Notes: generated by a model not told the origin, from the letters alone. Shown: positions 16,572 to 26,154, counted from the stretch's first letter. The stretch is DNA of 38,438 nt from a bacterium (GCA_027063755.1 JAMORD010000082.1:1-38438), one strand, 5' to 3'. Made by a program: numbers and translations.

Positions 16572-17954
16572 ATGATGGCATACATCCTTGCTTATGCTGA
16601 ACTTTTTGTTTCTGCAGGATTGTTTTTTTACTATATTAGACAATATGAAGTATCGGGGATGCTTTTGGCGGGGCTCTTGATGGCTGCGGTGTATGGGCTT
16701 TCGTCGATTTTTTGGGTTCACTATAGAAAAGATAAGAATTTGTATAGAGATATCTTAATACCCATTATGGGCTTTCTTACTATGTCACAGGCGTTTTTAT
16801 TTAAAGATTCTCTGCTGGGTTGGTACTTTTATATAGTTCTGGCCCTCATGTCAACCTTTATATTTAAGGGATGGTTTAGTAGAGAAGGAATAAAAAAAGC
16901 GCTATTAGTGTTTCTGCCTGTTGTGCTTCTTATGGTTTACCAGATTGTGCTTTTGTTCTCTTCTATTAATAGTCAAGGAGGGCTCTTGCAGGGACAGATA
17001 TGGCACAACTTTAATGTGGTTAAGAGCACCATAGAAGGTATGGCCTTGCATACAGAATATCAGTTTATAGCAACTACTATACTTTTAGTGTTTATTGCCT
17101 TTGGGGTTTTCCCATTTTCTTGGCTAAAAGATAAAGATTATATCGTTGTTGGGCCGGCATTCGGATATGTGGCATATGCACTTGTTTATAGACTGCTTAT
17201 CAATGCATATTATTCTCTACCTGATAACTTTACACATCTATCTATCATATCTCTTATGGTGTTTGGAGCCCTTGTTGTAATGTCATTCGGTATTAGTAGG
17301 TTTTATTCTGTTTATGCCCTTGTTCCTATATATGCTATTTCTCTAACTACAGGCAAGATAGATTTTGAAGGATTCTTTGTGTGGGCGTTTTTCCTGTTTA
17401 TTATTGCGCTGTCTGTGACACCGACAATGGACGACCGTTGGGCGCTATGGCACATGGCAGGCGGTCCACTTGGTATAGCGTTTTGGGGGATATGGATGGT
17501 TATGCTCGGTTTGTATGGTATGGGATTTCATCTTGATTGGTGGCTCATACTGCTGTTTTGGCTGGCTATGCTCAGTGAGTTTACCCGTATACGTATGAAA
17601 GACATGAATATTACAGATGAAGAGGTTATTCAGTGGATGGAAAATGCCTCTTTGAAAAATATGATAAAAACATCACTCCCGGGTCTGATTATGTCTTTGC
17701 TTTCTATCTTTATAGGTTGGTGGGGACTATATATTGTCAACTTTACCAACGGTCCTGTCAGACCGTATAACATATCTATTCTTTCTATAAAATTACCATT
17801 TGGCGATATCAATACCCCTGTTTCAGCTCTTGTTGTATTGAATGTGGTTGTTATTGCTCTTATGTGGCTTGGTATCTGGTATTCTGTTTGGGAGCCTTTT
17901 GCTCAGAAAAAACATGCGTCTTCTACTGAAACGGTAGGTGATGACAATGAGTAA
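16572..17954 (+). CDS. Polytopic membrane protein of unknown function
   Basis: 460 aa, strongly hydrophobic, with about 12 predicted membrane segments and a short charged cytoplasmic tail (AQKKHASSTETVGDDNE). I do not recognise a family and see no transporter, glycosyltransferase or sensor motif. A cytoplasmic charged stretch (MKDMNITDEEVIQWMENAS) precedes the last three helices. ATG 16572 follows GGGAGAGGG; a second ATG is adjacent. The gene overlaps the next membrane-protein gene by 8 bp and follows cheW, so the three may act together. Confidence 0.7.
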   Translation: MMAYILAYAELFVSAGLFFYYIRQYEVSGMLLAGLLMAAVYGLSSIFWVHYRKDKNLYRDILIPIMGFLTMSQAFLFKDSLLGWYFYIVLALMSTFIFKGWFSREGIKKALLVFLPVVLLMVYQIVLLFSSINSQGGLLQGQIWHNFNVVKSTIEGMALHTEYQFIATTILLVFIAFGVFPFSWLKDKDYIVVGPAFGYVAYALVYRLLINAYYSLPDNFTHLSIISLMVFGALVVMSFGISRFYSVYALVPIYAISLTTGKIDFEGFFVWAFFLFIIALSVTPTMDDRWALWHMAGGPLGIAFWGIWMVMLGLYGMGFHLDWWLILLFWLAMLSEFTRIRMKDMNITDEEVIQWMENASLKNMIKTSLPGLIMSLLSIFIGWWGLYIVNFTNGPVRPYNISILSIKLPFGDINTPVSALVVLNVVVIALMWLGIWYSVWEPFAQKKHASSTETVGDDNE

Positions 17955-18633
17955 GATGTTTCTTATGTTGTTTGCCCCTGTTATTGCCCTTGTTGTTGGT
18001 ATTATTCCTGTTATCGTGTTTCATATAAAGTATCTATCATCGGCTGGTGCGTCGTGGTGGAGGCCCAATCACAATGCGTACTTAGGGCTTCTTTCGTTAA
18101 TAACTGCCAATACGCTTCTTATTATGGCGGAGCCTAACCTGCGTATATACAGTGACTTTATTATGTTTCTGCTTTTTTATGCACTGGGTATTATGCTAAC
18201 AATCCCCCCTCAAAAAATGCTCTCTCGGAGAGTGGCTAGCATTGGTCTTTATATTATCGGGGTAACGGCATATATATCCCATCTATATGGTGGCAGAGGA
18301 ACTGTTCCTGCTCTGACATTTAACCAGATGTGGCTGTATCAGAATAAAATGGGTATGAATGTTTTTCACTTTGCATCTGTTATTGCTGTATATATTCTTG
18401 GGGGCATTATCTTGTTTAGTGGTATACGATTTTCTATTGCAAGAGATGATGTGCTGACCGAATCATTCATTGTCTCTGGATATAGTCTGTTTGGAGCCTA
18501 TATGTACTTTGGTGGAAAATCTCTACCTGTTATGCTCTTGTTTGCCATAATATTTGCCTTTGTTGTATATGGCATCAGTGAGCTGGTGGTATTACTTGTA
18601 TGGTCTTTTACCGGTAAAAGACTTGAAGATTAG
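17947..18633 (+). CDS. Second polytopic membrane protein of unknown function
   Basis: 228 aa with about seven hydrophobic helices; loops are short and slightly basic (RPNHNAYLG, QKMLSRRVAS). No recognised family. The frame is open from GTG 17938, but ATG 17947 is best spaced from TAGGTG; ATG 17941 is an alternative. It overlaps the preceding gene (ATGAGTAA) and is followed by a strong terminator. The cheW-membrane-membrane order suggests a multi-subunit membrane complex, which is inference only. Confidence 0.65.
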   Translation: MSKMFLMLFAPVIALVVGIIPVIVFHIKYLSSAGASWWRPNHNAYLGLLSLITANTLLIMAEPNLRIYSDFIMFLLFYALGIMLTIPPQKMLSRRVASIGLYIIGVTAYISHLYGGRGTVPALTFNQMWLYQNKMGMNVFHFASVIAVYILGGIILFSGIRFSIARDDVLTESFIVSGYSLFGAYMYFGGKSLPVMLLFAIIFAFVVYGISELVVLLVWSFTGKRLED

Positions 18634-18657
18634 AAAAACTACTATATAACGGTAAAT

Positions 18658-18692
18658 TTGCGGGCATAAAACTGCCCGCTTTATTTTTTTAA
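18658..18692 (+). terminator. Terminator of the cheW operon
   Basis: GCGGGCA and TGCCCGC (6-base loop) are followed by TTTATTTTTTT, 26 bp after the stop of the second membrane protein and upstream of clpC. Confidence 0.88.
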
Positions 18693-18707
18693 AAAACTTG
18701 TGAATAA

Positions 18708-18727
18708 ATACCTCCCTATGCAGGTAT
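18708..18727. promoter_or_regulatory. Inverted repeat upstream of clpC
   Basis: ATACCT and AGGTAT are separated by 8 bases (18708-18727), about 46 bp before clpC. The half-site ACCT/AGGT resembles palindromes upstream of rpmH and the PilZ gene at 37398. No CtsR direct repeat or CIRCE element was seen here. Confidence 0.3.
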
Positions 18728-18773
18728 ATATGTAGTGAAGTTAAAGAATTAAAAAATATGGGAGGTGGTATCT

Positions 18774-21296
18774 ATGAGATACTATGACTTTACTGAAGGA
18801 GCCATCTGGGCAATTGAGGCAGCCCCCAAGGTGGCAAAACAGATGGGACATAAGCAGATAATGCCAGTTCATCTTGTAATAGCACTTGCTGCGGGTGGAA
18901 ATACATTTGCTGCCCAGGTATTAAAACTCTTTGATGTTGATGCCGATAGCATCGTAAAGAAGGTAGATGAAAAGATTGGTACATCTGAGGCAGTATTATC
19001 TGTAATGTCTTACTCTCCGAGTTTTAAAAGCACATTGGAGAGGGCAAGAAAAGAGGCCGGTAGCCTTGGTGTAGGCTATGTAGGTACTGAGCACTTGCTT
19101 CTTGCCGCTATCGCAGAGGATGCACTAGTGCAGGAGATTATGGCCGAACTTGGTGTTTACTACGAGGACCTTAAGAAGCTTATTTACCTTATCTATACCG
19201 GTGAGTCTCCAGAGGTTGCCGTTAAGCATCTGAGGGAGACAGGGGCTAGGGCTTCATCTTCCAAGAAGCAATCTGGTGGCAAGAGAGGGAAGAAAAAAGG
19301 TGGCATTCTTGATGAGTTTGCCAGAGACCTGACCGAGCTTGCTAAAGAGGGAAAACTAGATCCCGTTATAGGCAGGGAGAAAGAAATTAGAAGAGTTATG
19401 CAGATCTTATCTCGTAGAACAAAGAATAACCCTGTGCTTATAGGTGAACCTGGTGTTGGTAAAACGGCTATTGTTGAAGGGCTTGCACAGCGTATTGCCG
19501 AAGGACTTGTTCCTGACATACTGAAGGATAAGAGAATTATTCAGCTTGACATGGGTGCACTTGTTGCCGGTACCAAATATCGTGGTGAGTTTGAGGAGAG
19601 ACTGAAGAAAGTTATTGAAGAGCTTATTGAAGATAAGGACACGATTGTGTTTATTGACGAGATACACACCATTGTTGGCGCTGGTGCAGCAGAGGGTTCT
19701 ATGGATGCTGCTAACATGCTCAAGCCCGCACTGGCAAGGGGTGAGCTCCAGCTCATTGGCGCGACAACACTGGATGAGTATAGAAAACATATTGAAAAGG
19801 ATGCTGCATTGGAAAGAAGATTACAGCCTGTGTTTGTTCCGGAGCCAACCCCAGAGCAGGCTATAGAAATTCTTAGAGGTCTCAGAGACAGATTTGAGGC
19901 TCATCACAAGGTAAAGATTACCGATGAGGCTATTGTTGCGGCTGTAACCTTGTCTGACAAGTATATTCAGGGTAGGTTTTTGCCCGATAAGGCTATAGAC
20001 TTACTTGATGAGGCTTGCGCTGCAAAGAAGCTTGATGTCTTTACCGAGCCAGAAGATCTTTCATCTATGGAAAAAGAGCTGGAGAAGATTCGTAGGGAGA
20101 AAGAAGCTGCGGCCAAGGCACAGGATTATGAGCGCGCTGCAAACCTGAAGAAAGAGGAAGAAAGACTGGCTGAAGAGATTGAAAAGATGAAAGAAGATTG
20201 GCAAAAGAAGAGGGCTGAATCTGCTGTTCAGGTCACTGCAGAAGATGTGGCTAAAGTTGTCGCCGACTGGACCGGTATACCTGTGACGCAGCTGCTGGAG
20301 GAGGAACTTCAGAAGCTCTTGAGAATGGAAGAAGCACTTCATGAGCGTGTTGTTGGTCAGGATCATGCTATTGAGGCTATTGCTCAGGCTATACGCAGGG
20401 CAAGGGCTGGTCTTAAGGATCCACACAGGCCAATAGGTTCGTTTCTGTTCCTTGGTCCTACCGGTGTTGGTAAGACAGAGCTTGCCAAAGCACTTGCTGA
20501 GTTTCTGTTTGGTGATGAAGATGCACTTCTAAGAATTGACATGTCTGAGTTCCAGGAGAAACACACAGTATCTAGACTTGTTGGTTCTCCTCCCGGCTAT
20601 GTGGGTCATGAGGAAGGCGGTCAGCTAACAGAACCTGTTAGGAGAAGACCATATAGGGTCATACTCTTTGACGAGATAGAAAAGGCACATCCTGATGTGT
20701 GGAATATACTCTTGCAGATACTTGATGATGGTAGACTTACAGATGCCAAAGGTCGTACTGTAGATTTCTCTAACACTGTTATTATCATGACATCTAATAT
20801 CGGTAGCCATTACTTTGCCGACTATCTCAAGGCAATGAAAGAAGGTCGCGAGCCATCTATGGGTCTTGATAAGATAAAGGAACTTGTCTTGGAAGAGCTC
20901 AGAAGACACTTTAGACCAGAGCTACTTAACCGTATTGATGAGATCATTGTATTTGATCCACTTAGCCACGAGCAGATGCTGGCCATAGTAGACATCTTTG
21001 TAAGAAAGTTGAGAAGACTTCTGAAGGCACAGAGGATAGAAATAGAGTTTACAGATAAGGCCAAAGAATGGCTGGCCAAGAAGGGATTTGATCCTGAATA
21101 TGGTGCCAGACCACTGAGGAGGGTCTTCCAGAGATATGTTGAAAATAAGATTGCCGAGGAAATACTTCACGGTAACTTTGCACCGGGTGACACCATAGTA
21201 GTGGATGTAGATGAAGAGACAGACACCATTGTGCTGAAAAAGAAAACATCTAAAGACGGTGACGATACTGAGCAGCAAGAGGAAAATGGCGAGTAA
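18774..21296 (+). CDS. clpC: ATP-dependent Clp protease ATP-binding subunit ClpC
   Basis: 840 aa HSP100 unfoldase. Order: Clp-N double repeat (about 1-145), a basic Gly/Ser/Lys linker ([17 protein letters not shown]), AAA+ module 1 with Walker A GEPGVGKT near 224 and Walker B FIDEIHT, a middle domain with a UVR motif ([19 protein letters not shown], about 440-460), AAA+ module 2 with Walker A GPTGVGKT near 561, and a C-terminal D2-small domain. It would thread substrates into ClpP (not in the window). The frame is open from 18765, but GGGAGGTGG fits ATG 18774. A single-gene unit between two terminators. CtsR, McsA and McsB, the usual Firmicutes neighbours, are absent. Confidence 0.97.
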   Translation: MRYYDFTEGAIWAIEAAPKVAKQMGHKQIMPVHLVIALAAGGNTFAAQVLKLFDVDADSIVKKVDEKIGTSEAVLSVMSYSPSFKSTLERARKEAGSLGVGYVGTEHLLLAAIAEDALVQEIMAELGVYYEDLKKLIYLIYTGESPEVAVKHLRETGARASSSKKQSGGKRGKKKGGILDEFARDLTELAKEGKLDPVIGREKEIRRVMQILSRRTKNNPVLIGEPGVGKTAIVEGLAQRIAEGLVPDILKDKRIIQLDMGALVAGTKYRGEFEERLKKVIEELIEDKDTIVFIDEIHTIVGAGAAEGSMDAANMLKPALARGELQLIGATTLDEYRKHIEKDAALERRLQPVFVPEPTPEQAIEILRGLRDRFEAHHKVKITDEAIVAAVTLSDKYIQGRFLPDKAIDLLDEACAAKKLDVFTEPEDLSSMEKELEKIRREKEAAAKAQDYERAANLKKEEERLAEEIEKMKEDWQKKRAESAVQVTAEDVAKVVADWTGIPVTQLLEEELQKLLRMEEALHERVVGQDHAIEAIAQAIRRARAGLKDPHRPIGSFLFLGPTGVGKTELAKALAEFLFGDEDALLRIDMSEFQEKHTVSRLVGSPPGYVGHEEGGQLTEPVRRRPYRVILFDEIEKAHPDVWNILLQILDDGRLTDAKGRTVDFSNTVIIMTSNIGSHYFADYLKAMKEGREPSMGLDKIKELVLEELRRHFRPELLNRIDEIIVFDPLSHEQMLAIVDIFVRKLRRLLKAQRIEIEFTDKAKEWLAKKGFDPEYGARPLRRVFQRYVENKIAEEILHGNFAPGDTIVVDVDEETDTIVLKKKTSKDGDDTEQQEENGE

Positions 21297-21314
21297 ATAA
21301 CTTCCTAAAGTATA

Positions 21315-21341
21315 GCGGGCCCTATTAGGGCCCGCTTTTTT
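21315..21341 (+). terminator. clpC terminator
   Basis: A perfect 9-bp GC-rich stem (GCGGGCCCT / AGGGCCCGC) with a tiny loop and TTTTTT follows clpC by 18 bp. A second inverted repeat (GGTAAGGA ... TCCTTACC, 21345-21369) covers the stop codon of the converging malic enzyme gene. Confidence 0.93.
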
Positions 21342-21364
21342 AATGGTAAGGAGGGATGGAGTCC

Positions 21365-22585
21365 TTACCGCAGTTTGGTAGCAATATCTTTTAGTGCCTC
21401 TTTATATTCTACCTCCGATACACCGTCTTCTATTGCCACTTTGGCTACTCTTATGGCTACATGGTAATACACATGTTTTTCATCCATGCGTGGAATGATT
21501 TTATCTGGTCTTGGTTTTTCTACTCCATCAGCCAGTGCATATACAGCTTCTTTTTTCATGTTGGCTGTTATCTTACTGGCTTTGGCTGATAATGTGCCTC
21601 TAAAGAGGCTGGGAAATACCAAAGAGTTGTTTAACTGGTTGACAAAGTCGGATCTGCCTGTTGCAGTAATATATGCTCCGGACTTTAGGGCTTCATTGGG
21701 ATATATTTCAGGTACAGGATTGGATACGGCAAACACGATGGGTTTGTCGGACATCTTCTTAATGTGTTCCGGTTTAATGGCTCCAGGTGAAGAAGCCCCG
21801 ATAATGACATCTGCTCCCTCTACAGCATCATCAAGTGTTTCTCCTATGCCCGATGATAACCTTGCAATTTGGCTTTTTACGGGATTATCTTTGATATCTG
21901 GTCTGTCTAAAGATATAACACCTGTTCTATCGGTAAATGTAATGTTTTTACTGGGTAGTCCTATATCATTCCATAAGAGGGCAAAGCCTAAACCTGCAGA
22001 GCCACTACCCACAAAGACAACTTTCATCTGTTCTATGGGTTTACCAACTACCCTTGATGCATTAGTAAGACCTGCCATGAGCACTATGGCGGTTCCTTCC
22101 ATGTCATCGTGAAAAACGGGAATGCCTATATCCTGAAGGGATTCCCATGCGAGAAATGCATCAGGCTGAGATATGTCCTCAAGGTTTATGCCGCTAACAG
22201 ATGGTTTTAGCATCTTTACAAATGCAACAATGTCTTTGTAGGATAATGCATTGATAGATAGAGGATAGGCATCAACACCACCTAACACTTTGAAAAGTAG
22301 AGATTTACCTTCCATGACAGGGTGTCCAGCTTCAGGCCCGATATTACCGAGCCCCAGTATGCGGGTACCATTGGTAACAATGGCAATGGTATTGCCTACC
22401 GATGTGAGGTTGTATTTTTCATCAGGCTCTTCTGCTATAGCTCTACAGGCATCAGCTACATAAGGGGTATAGAGGTATGCAAAGTCTTCATATGTAATAT
22501 TGGGTATCTTGGGGGTGATAGAGACCTTGCCTTCATAGGCACGGTGTATGCCAAGGGCAAGGTCTCTATGAATGTCTCTACTCAT
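21365..22585 (-). CDS. NAD(P)-dependent malic enzyme (decarboxylating malate dehydrogenase)
   Basis: 406 aa, the short bacterial type. It converts malate to pyruvate and CO2 with NAD(P) reduction. Seen: YTPYVADACRAIAE with the catalytic Tyr, VTNGTRILGLGNIGPEAG and MEGKSLLFK with the active-site Lys, the metal-binding HDDMEGTAIV, Rossmann loop FVGSGSAGLG, and AVSNPVPEIYP. No phosphotransacetylase domain is fused. The ATG overlaps the CheC-like stop by 8 bp, so it is the last gene of the receptor/PilZ/CheC operon, an unusual place for a metabolic enzyme. With the OadA/PycB protein it could interconvert C3 and C4 acids. Confidence 0.95.
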   Translation of the reverse strand: MSRDIHRDLALGIHRAYEGKVSITPKIPNITYEDFAYLYTPYVADACRAIAEEPDEKYNLTSVGNTIAIVTNGTRILGLGNIGPEAGHPVMEGKSLLFKVLGGVDAYPLSINALSYKDIVAFVKMLKPSVSGINLEDISQPDAFLAWESLQDIGIPVFHDDMEGTAIVLMAGLTNASRVVGKPIEQMKVVFVGSGSAGLGFALLWNDIGLPSKNITFTDRTGVISLDRPDIKDNPVKSQIARLSSGIGETLDDAVEGADVIIGASSPGAIKPEHIKKMSDKPIVFAVSNPVPEIYPNEALKSGAYITATGRSDFVNQLNNSLVFPSLFRGTLSAKASKITANMKKEAVYALADGVEKPRPDKIIPRMDEKHVYYHVAIRVAKVAIEDGVSEVEYKEALKDIATKLR

Positions 22586-23204
22586 CCTTTTTGGCTTCTC
22601 CCTTCAGTGCAGAGAGATATTTCAAAACAAGCTTTCCTGCCAAGGAGGAAGGATATAACAGATACATATGGCTCTTCAGTGGTGTGTCGTCAACGAGAAC
22701 ATTAAATCTTACTGTGGCTATTTTTCCGCCATTAAAAGACTGCACAAGCTCTTCCAAAACCTCTTTGGTAAGACCTTTGGGTAGCGGTTTAAATTCTGGA
22801 GTTGTTACCTCTATAAAGGAACCTGTCAGTTCTGTCAATGCACGGGCAGATGCTCCCATCATCTGGTTCATGGCTTCTTGGAGTGCAGAGACAAGCATCG
22901 GGTCGTCTACAGATGATACTTCCATACCAAACTGACTGAGCATAAGGTTGGCAAGTAGTAGTGCCTGTTCTTCTTTAAGTAGGAGTATTGATGATCCACC
23001 AAAGTCCCCCTTATATCCAACGGTAACAAGAACGGAAGGTTCTTCAGGATGCTGGACGGCAGGTAGTGTGCCTAGCCATACTTCTGGTGTGGTGATGTGT
23101 ATGGTTTTTCCTATCATCTGGCTCAGTGCTGTTGCTGCGTTGCCCATAGCAATATTACCGATTTCACCCAAGAGATCCAGTAGCATTTCGTCCATCAGTG
23201 CCAT
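22578..23204 (-). CDS. CheC/FliY-like CheY-P phosphatase domain protein
   Basis: 208 aa. Two copies of the CheC/FliY phosphatase helix are present: LGEIGNIAMGNAATALSQ (E and N spaced by 2) near the N-terminus and ALQEAMNQMMGASARAL in the middle. Both keep the Glu-xx-Asn pair that attacks CheY-P. The wording (TTPEVWL, EAMNQMM) is closest to the N-terminal domain of FliY, but the C-terminal SpoA/FliN domain is missing, so it is probably a soluble phosphatase. SD GGAGGAGG; the gene starts 6 bp after the PilZ-like stop and overlaps malic enzyme. Confidence 0.88.
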   Translation of the reverse strand: MALMDEMLLDLLGEIGNIAMGNAATALSQMIGKTIHITTPEVWLGTLPAVQHPEEPSVLVTVGYKGDFGGSSILLLKEEQALLLANLMLSQFGMEVSSVDDPMLVSALQEAMNQMMGASARALTELTGSFIEVTTPEFKPLPKGLTKEVLEELVQSFNGGKIATVRFNVLVDDTPLKSHMYLLYPSSLAGKLVLKYLSALKGEAKKDE

Positions 23205-23210
23205 GGTTTT

Positions 23211-23942
23211 TCACCTCCTCCTGAAAATGTTAAATATACCTCCACCTTTTTTCGCCTTCTTTGGTGTTAGGTCTACCTGAATGGTTCCAAATAAGTATGC
23301 AGCCAGCATTGAGAATATGGTTGTTGTCTGCTCGTCAAGAGAGAGTCTTATATACAGTATGTCGTAGTCGTCAATACCATCGGTAAGCGATTCCCTAAAT
23401 ACTATTAGGCCATTACTCATAAACTGGTGAAATCCCGATGTAATTGGTATCTCGGAGAAAAAGAAGATTTCGTTGTCTACGATTTTGTCACTATCTTCTT
23501 TGTACAACATAATCTTTGCCCCGTTAATGCCGGCTTTTAGCAATACGCCTTCTATATCCTCATCACCACCTTTGTAAGATACAAGAACAGGTATAGTCAT
23601 ATCTATGAAGTTTTTCTGTTCTACAAGTTCGTTTACAGGTGTTAGCTCCATATGAGGTGAATCAGGATATATGAACATCTGGTCCCCATCAAGAATAATT
23701 CCTGTTTTGCCTTTACCGTAAAAGTTTTCAAGTCTTGTATTAACATTTGCCCATATGATATCCGCTGGTTTAGACGAACGCATGAATTTTTTCCCTAAAT
23801 CAACCTGTAAGGTGATGTATTCCTCTTCTATTTCTGTTATAAACCCCCTGAAACTAAATCGTAGTTCATTTTCTTTATCTGAACGGGTTTGAACAATGAG
23901 AATATCCCCCTTTGAAACGGCATCTCTCCACAGAATTCCCAC
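23211..23942 (-). CDS. YcgR/PilZ-like protein with degenerate c-di-GMP site
   Basis: 243 aa. The N-terminus (ILWRDAVSKGDILIV) matches the openings of the PilZ proteins at 37398 (LRWNNIVDKDDVLLV) and 38064, and the first half reads as a PilZN/YcgR-N beta domain. The second half (TIPVLVSYKGG onward) has PilZ-like strands but lacks RxxxR and D/NxSxxG, so c-di-GMP binding is doubtful. A basic tail (KKAKKGGGIFNIFRRR) ends it. The start is GTG 23942, 2 bp after the receptor stop. It may be a structural or regulatory partner of the receptor or of the CheC-like protein. Confidence 0.6.
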   Translation of the reverse strand: MGILWRDAVSKGDILIVQTRSDKENELRFSFRGFITEIEEEYITLQVDLGKKFMRSSKPADIIWANVNTRLENFYGKGKTGIILDGDQMFIYPDSPHMELTPVNELVEQKNFIDMTIPVLVSYKGGDEDIEGVLLKAGINGAKIMLYKEDSDKIVDNEIFFFSEIPITSGFHQFMSNGLIVFRESLTDGIDDYDILYIRLSLDEQTTTIFSMLAAYLFGTIQVDLTPKKAKKGGGIFNIFRRR

Positions 23943-23944
23943 AG

Positions 23945-25252
23945 TTAATCACTCCTCTTTTGATGCCTGAGAATTTCTATGGTGTTCTTTAGATTGTTTT
24001 TCATCTCATTAACTGCGTTAACTATAAGTTTGATATCATTGTTGTATGGGTAGTCCAAATCTTCTCTAAGGTCTCCCTGTCCCATTCTGAGGATCTTGCG
24101 TTCCAGTTCAATAAGTGGGTCAAATATCTTACTAAGCATAATGTAAGATAGAGCAGCAGCAATGACAATAAGAATGATAACGAATATAACGAAGAAGTTT
24201 CTTGTTCTATTAATAGATGCTGAGATTTCCTGGACAGGTTGTAGCCAAATATCTCTATTGATAGCAGAAACAATTTTCCACGGTGTGCCGGGAATGGAGT
24301 GAACCTTTATGCGAAGATTATGTCCAAATAATGATATATCGGCAACAGAGCCATCAGGAGTGCTCTTGATTGTGTCGTAGGCTTGTTTCATCTGCTGTTT
24401 ATCTGTTTCAGTCAGCTTTAATTCTTTTTCATACTTCGCCTTCATTTCTCTTGATCTGTCTCTGTATGCCTTAAGGAAGTCAAGATTCAAGGGAAGACCC
24501 ACATATCTTTTATCTGGATATGCGAGAATAACAGGTGCCTTGGTGTTTTCATCGTCAGGTATGTAGACAAGGAAGAAGAAAGAAGAGTATTTATCGTCTT
24601 TTTTCACAGCAGAAAGTTCAGATATGTGGGCGATTTGGTCAAGGGACATATATATTCCGATAACGCCAAGCACATTATTTCCTTCCATGATAGGATATCC
24701 CATTGCAACTTCCAATTCTCCTGTATCTGGATTAAGAAACGGTGGGGAAAATGTAATAGTGGCATTATTTAATGCCTCTTCGTACCACGGTTCTGTTCTA
24801 ATATCACTAACATATTCTGATCTTGGAGGATATACAAACGAATAACCACCTGTTGTTTTTACAATAGCCACCTGGCTAACTGAACCTTCCAAGACCTTTC
24901 TGTAATCCTCAACAAGCTTATTGAGCTGATCAGAATATTTCTGGACTTGTGCTTGAGCCGATTTGCCAGACATCTGGGAAAATACATCTATTTTTTGCAG
25001 AGCATATTTTGCTTTTTCCTCCATTGTCTGGGCAGGTACAAGGGCTATATTCTCAAGCCAAGATTTAATGGCACCGGAGAAACCTTCACTCATACTGTCT
25101 AAGGTGCCTTTCACCGTTGTTTCTGCTGATTCAGTCAAAATGGATTTGTCTTTGTTCATCTGCATTAGAGAAAAGATACCTACTGGAACAGATGATAGCA
25201 GGATAAACAGAATAACGATAAGGGTAATTTGCCTTTTTAGTTTTCCCTTCAT
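23945..25252 (-). CDS. Cache-HAMP transmembrane sensor lacking an output domain
   Basis: 435 aa. TM1 (about 6-29, ITLIVILFILLSSVPVGIF), a large extracytoplasmic double-Cache region (about 40-345; PPRSEYVSDIRTEPWYEEA and GVIGIYMSLDQI are typical), TM2 (about 355-380, FFVIFVIILIVIAAALSYIML) and a HAMP domain (IFDPLIELERKILRMGQGDL). The protein stops about 30 residues after HAMP with RHQKRSD, without an MCP signalling, kinase, GGDEF or EAL domain. The frame is open to 25345, but AGGAGG fits ATG 25252. It heads an operon with PilZ-like, CheC-like and malic enzyme genes. Confidence 0.85.
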   Translation of the reverse strand: MKGKLKRQITLIVILFILLSSVPVGIFSLMQMNKDKSILTESAETTVKGTLDSMSEGFSGAIKSWLENIALVPAQTMEEKAKYALQKIDVFSQMSGKSAQAQVQKYSDQLNKLVEDYRKVLEGSVSQVAIVKTTGGYSFVYPPRSEYVSDIRTEPWYEEALNNATITFSPPFLNPDTGELEVAMGYPIMEGNNVLGVIGIYMSLDQIAHISELSAVKKDDKYSSFFFLVYIPDDENTKAPVILAYPDKRYVGLPLNLDFLKAYRDRSREMKAKYEKELKLTETDKQQMKQAYDTIKSTPDGSVADISLFGHNLRIKVHSIPGTPWKIVSAINRDIWLQPVQEISASINRTRNFFVIFVIILIVIAAALSYIMLSKIFDPLIELERKILRMGQGDLREDLDYPYNNDIKLIVNAVNEMKNNLKNTIEILRHQKRSD

Positions 25253-25286
25253 AAAGAGGCACCTCCTAAGTTGTATATTATCTTTA

Positions 25287-25299
25287 TAGAATAATTCTA
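25287..25299. promoter_or_regulatory. Inverted repeat in a divergent intergenic region
   Basis: TAGAAT-A-ATTCTA is a perfect 6-1-6 repeat in the 67-bp gap between the Cache-HAMP gene (-) and the M55 peptidase gene (+). It is AT-rich and may simply overlap the -10 elements of both promoters, or serve as an operator. Confidence 0.25.
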
Positions 25300-25319
25300 A
25301 CATGCAAGGAGGGACAATG

Positions 25320-26150
25320 ATGAGAATATTTATATCTACAGACATAGAAGGTCTGTCAGGTGTTTCGTCTTGGGAATGGTGGAAGAATAATGAAAAGGCT
25401 ACTACAGAAATTCTTGTAAGGCACTTGGTTCCTGTTATAGAAGTTATAAAAGAATATGACGATAAAGCGGAAATTGTTATAGTTGATAGTCATAGTAAAG
25501 GAGAAAACATATCTGTCTTAGATTTTTCCGAAAAATATTCCAATATTTTTCTTATAAATGGATTCCCTCGTAAAGATTATATGATGAGTGGGTTTGATAA
25601 TACTTATGATGGAGTGATATTTGTTGGCTATCATTCTCTTATTGGTGGCGGTGGTGCTATGGATCATACATATTCTTCTTCAAGCATTTACAATATTCGT
25701 GTTAATGGTGAGCCTGTTGGAGAGACGGCTATCAATGCTGCATTCGCTGGTGAGTTTGATGTACCCGTTATGCTTGTTGTAGGTCAAAAGGAGATGGAGT
25801 GGGAGATGAAAAGGTATTTACCTGATACGGTGTTTGTACCTGTTCAAGAGGCTGTAGGACGGTTTGCAACTAAAAATGCTTTGCTTCATGATGTAGACCG
25901 GAGTATTAGAATTGGAACTGAGGAAGCTATAATGAGAATGCAAAAAGCCTTGATTAAGCCTTTTACATTTTCATCTCCTATAGAGGTGGAAATAGATTGG
26001 TTGTCATCGTCTATCGCTGATGTTGTATCACAGATGCCTATAATGGAGAAGGTTTCCCCTCGTACAACACGCTACATCGTCAATAACTGGGTGGAAGGTT
26101 TCCGTTGGCTGCTTTCCGCTGTGTATATGAGTTATTTGGGCCAGAGGTGA
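25320..26150 (+). CDS. M55 family D-aminopeptidase-like protein (DppA-like)
   Basis: 276 aa. The DppA metal and catalytic residues are in order: STDIEG near the N-terminus (Asp, Glu), IVDSHSKGEN, VGYHSLIGGGGAMDHTY (two His) and GEPVGETAINAAFAGEFDVPV (Glu). DppA is a zinc D-aminopeptidase that trims D-Ala peptides in the cytoplasm; homologues vary in substrate. The frame opens upstream at 25302, and ATGs lie at 25317 and 25320; I chose 25320 for its spacing from GGAGG and its DppA-like N-terminus. The next gene starts 4 bp after its stop. Confidence 0.92.
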   Translation: MRIFISTDIEGLSGVSSWEWWKNNEKATTEILVRHLVPVIEVIKEYDDKAEIVIVDSHSKGENISVLDFSEKYSNIFLINGFPRKDYMMSGFDNTYDGVIFVGYHSLIGGGGAMDHTYSSSSIYNIRVNGEPVGETAINAAFAGEFDVPVMLVVGQKEMEWEMKRYLPDTVFVPVQEAVGRFATKNALLHDVDRSIRIGTEEAIMRMQKALIKPFTFSSPIEVEIDWLSSSIADVVSQMPIMEKVSPRTTRYIVNNWVEGFRWLLSAVYMSYLGQR

Positions 26151-26154
26151 GTTT

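Noticed and set aside
18693-18773. CtsR or CIRCE heat-shock operator before clpC
   Set aside because: Neither the CtsR heptamer direct repeat nor the CIRCE 9-9-9 repeat is present.
19407-21278. Several long antisense open frames inside clpC
   Set aside because: They are shadows of a highly conserved coding frame; no SD or protein motif supports them.
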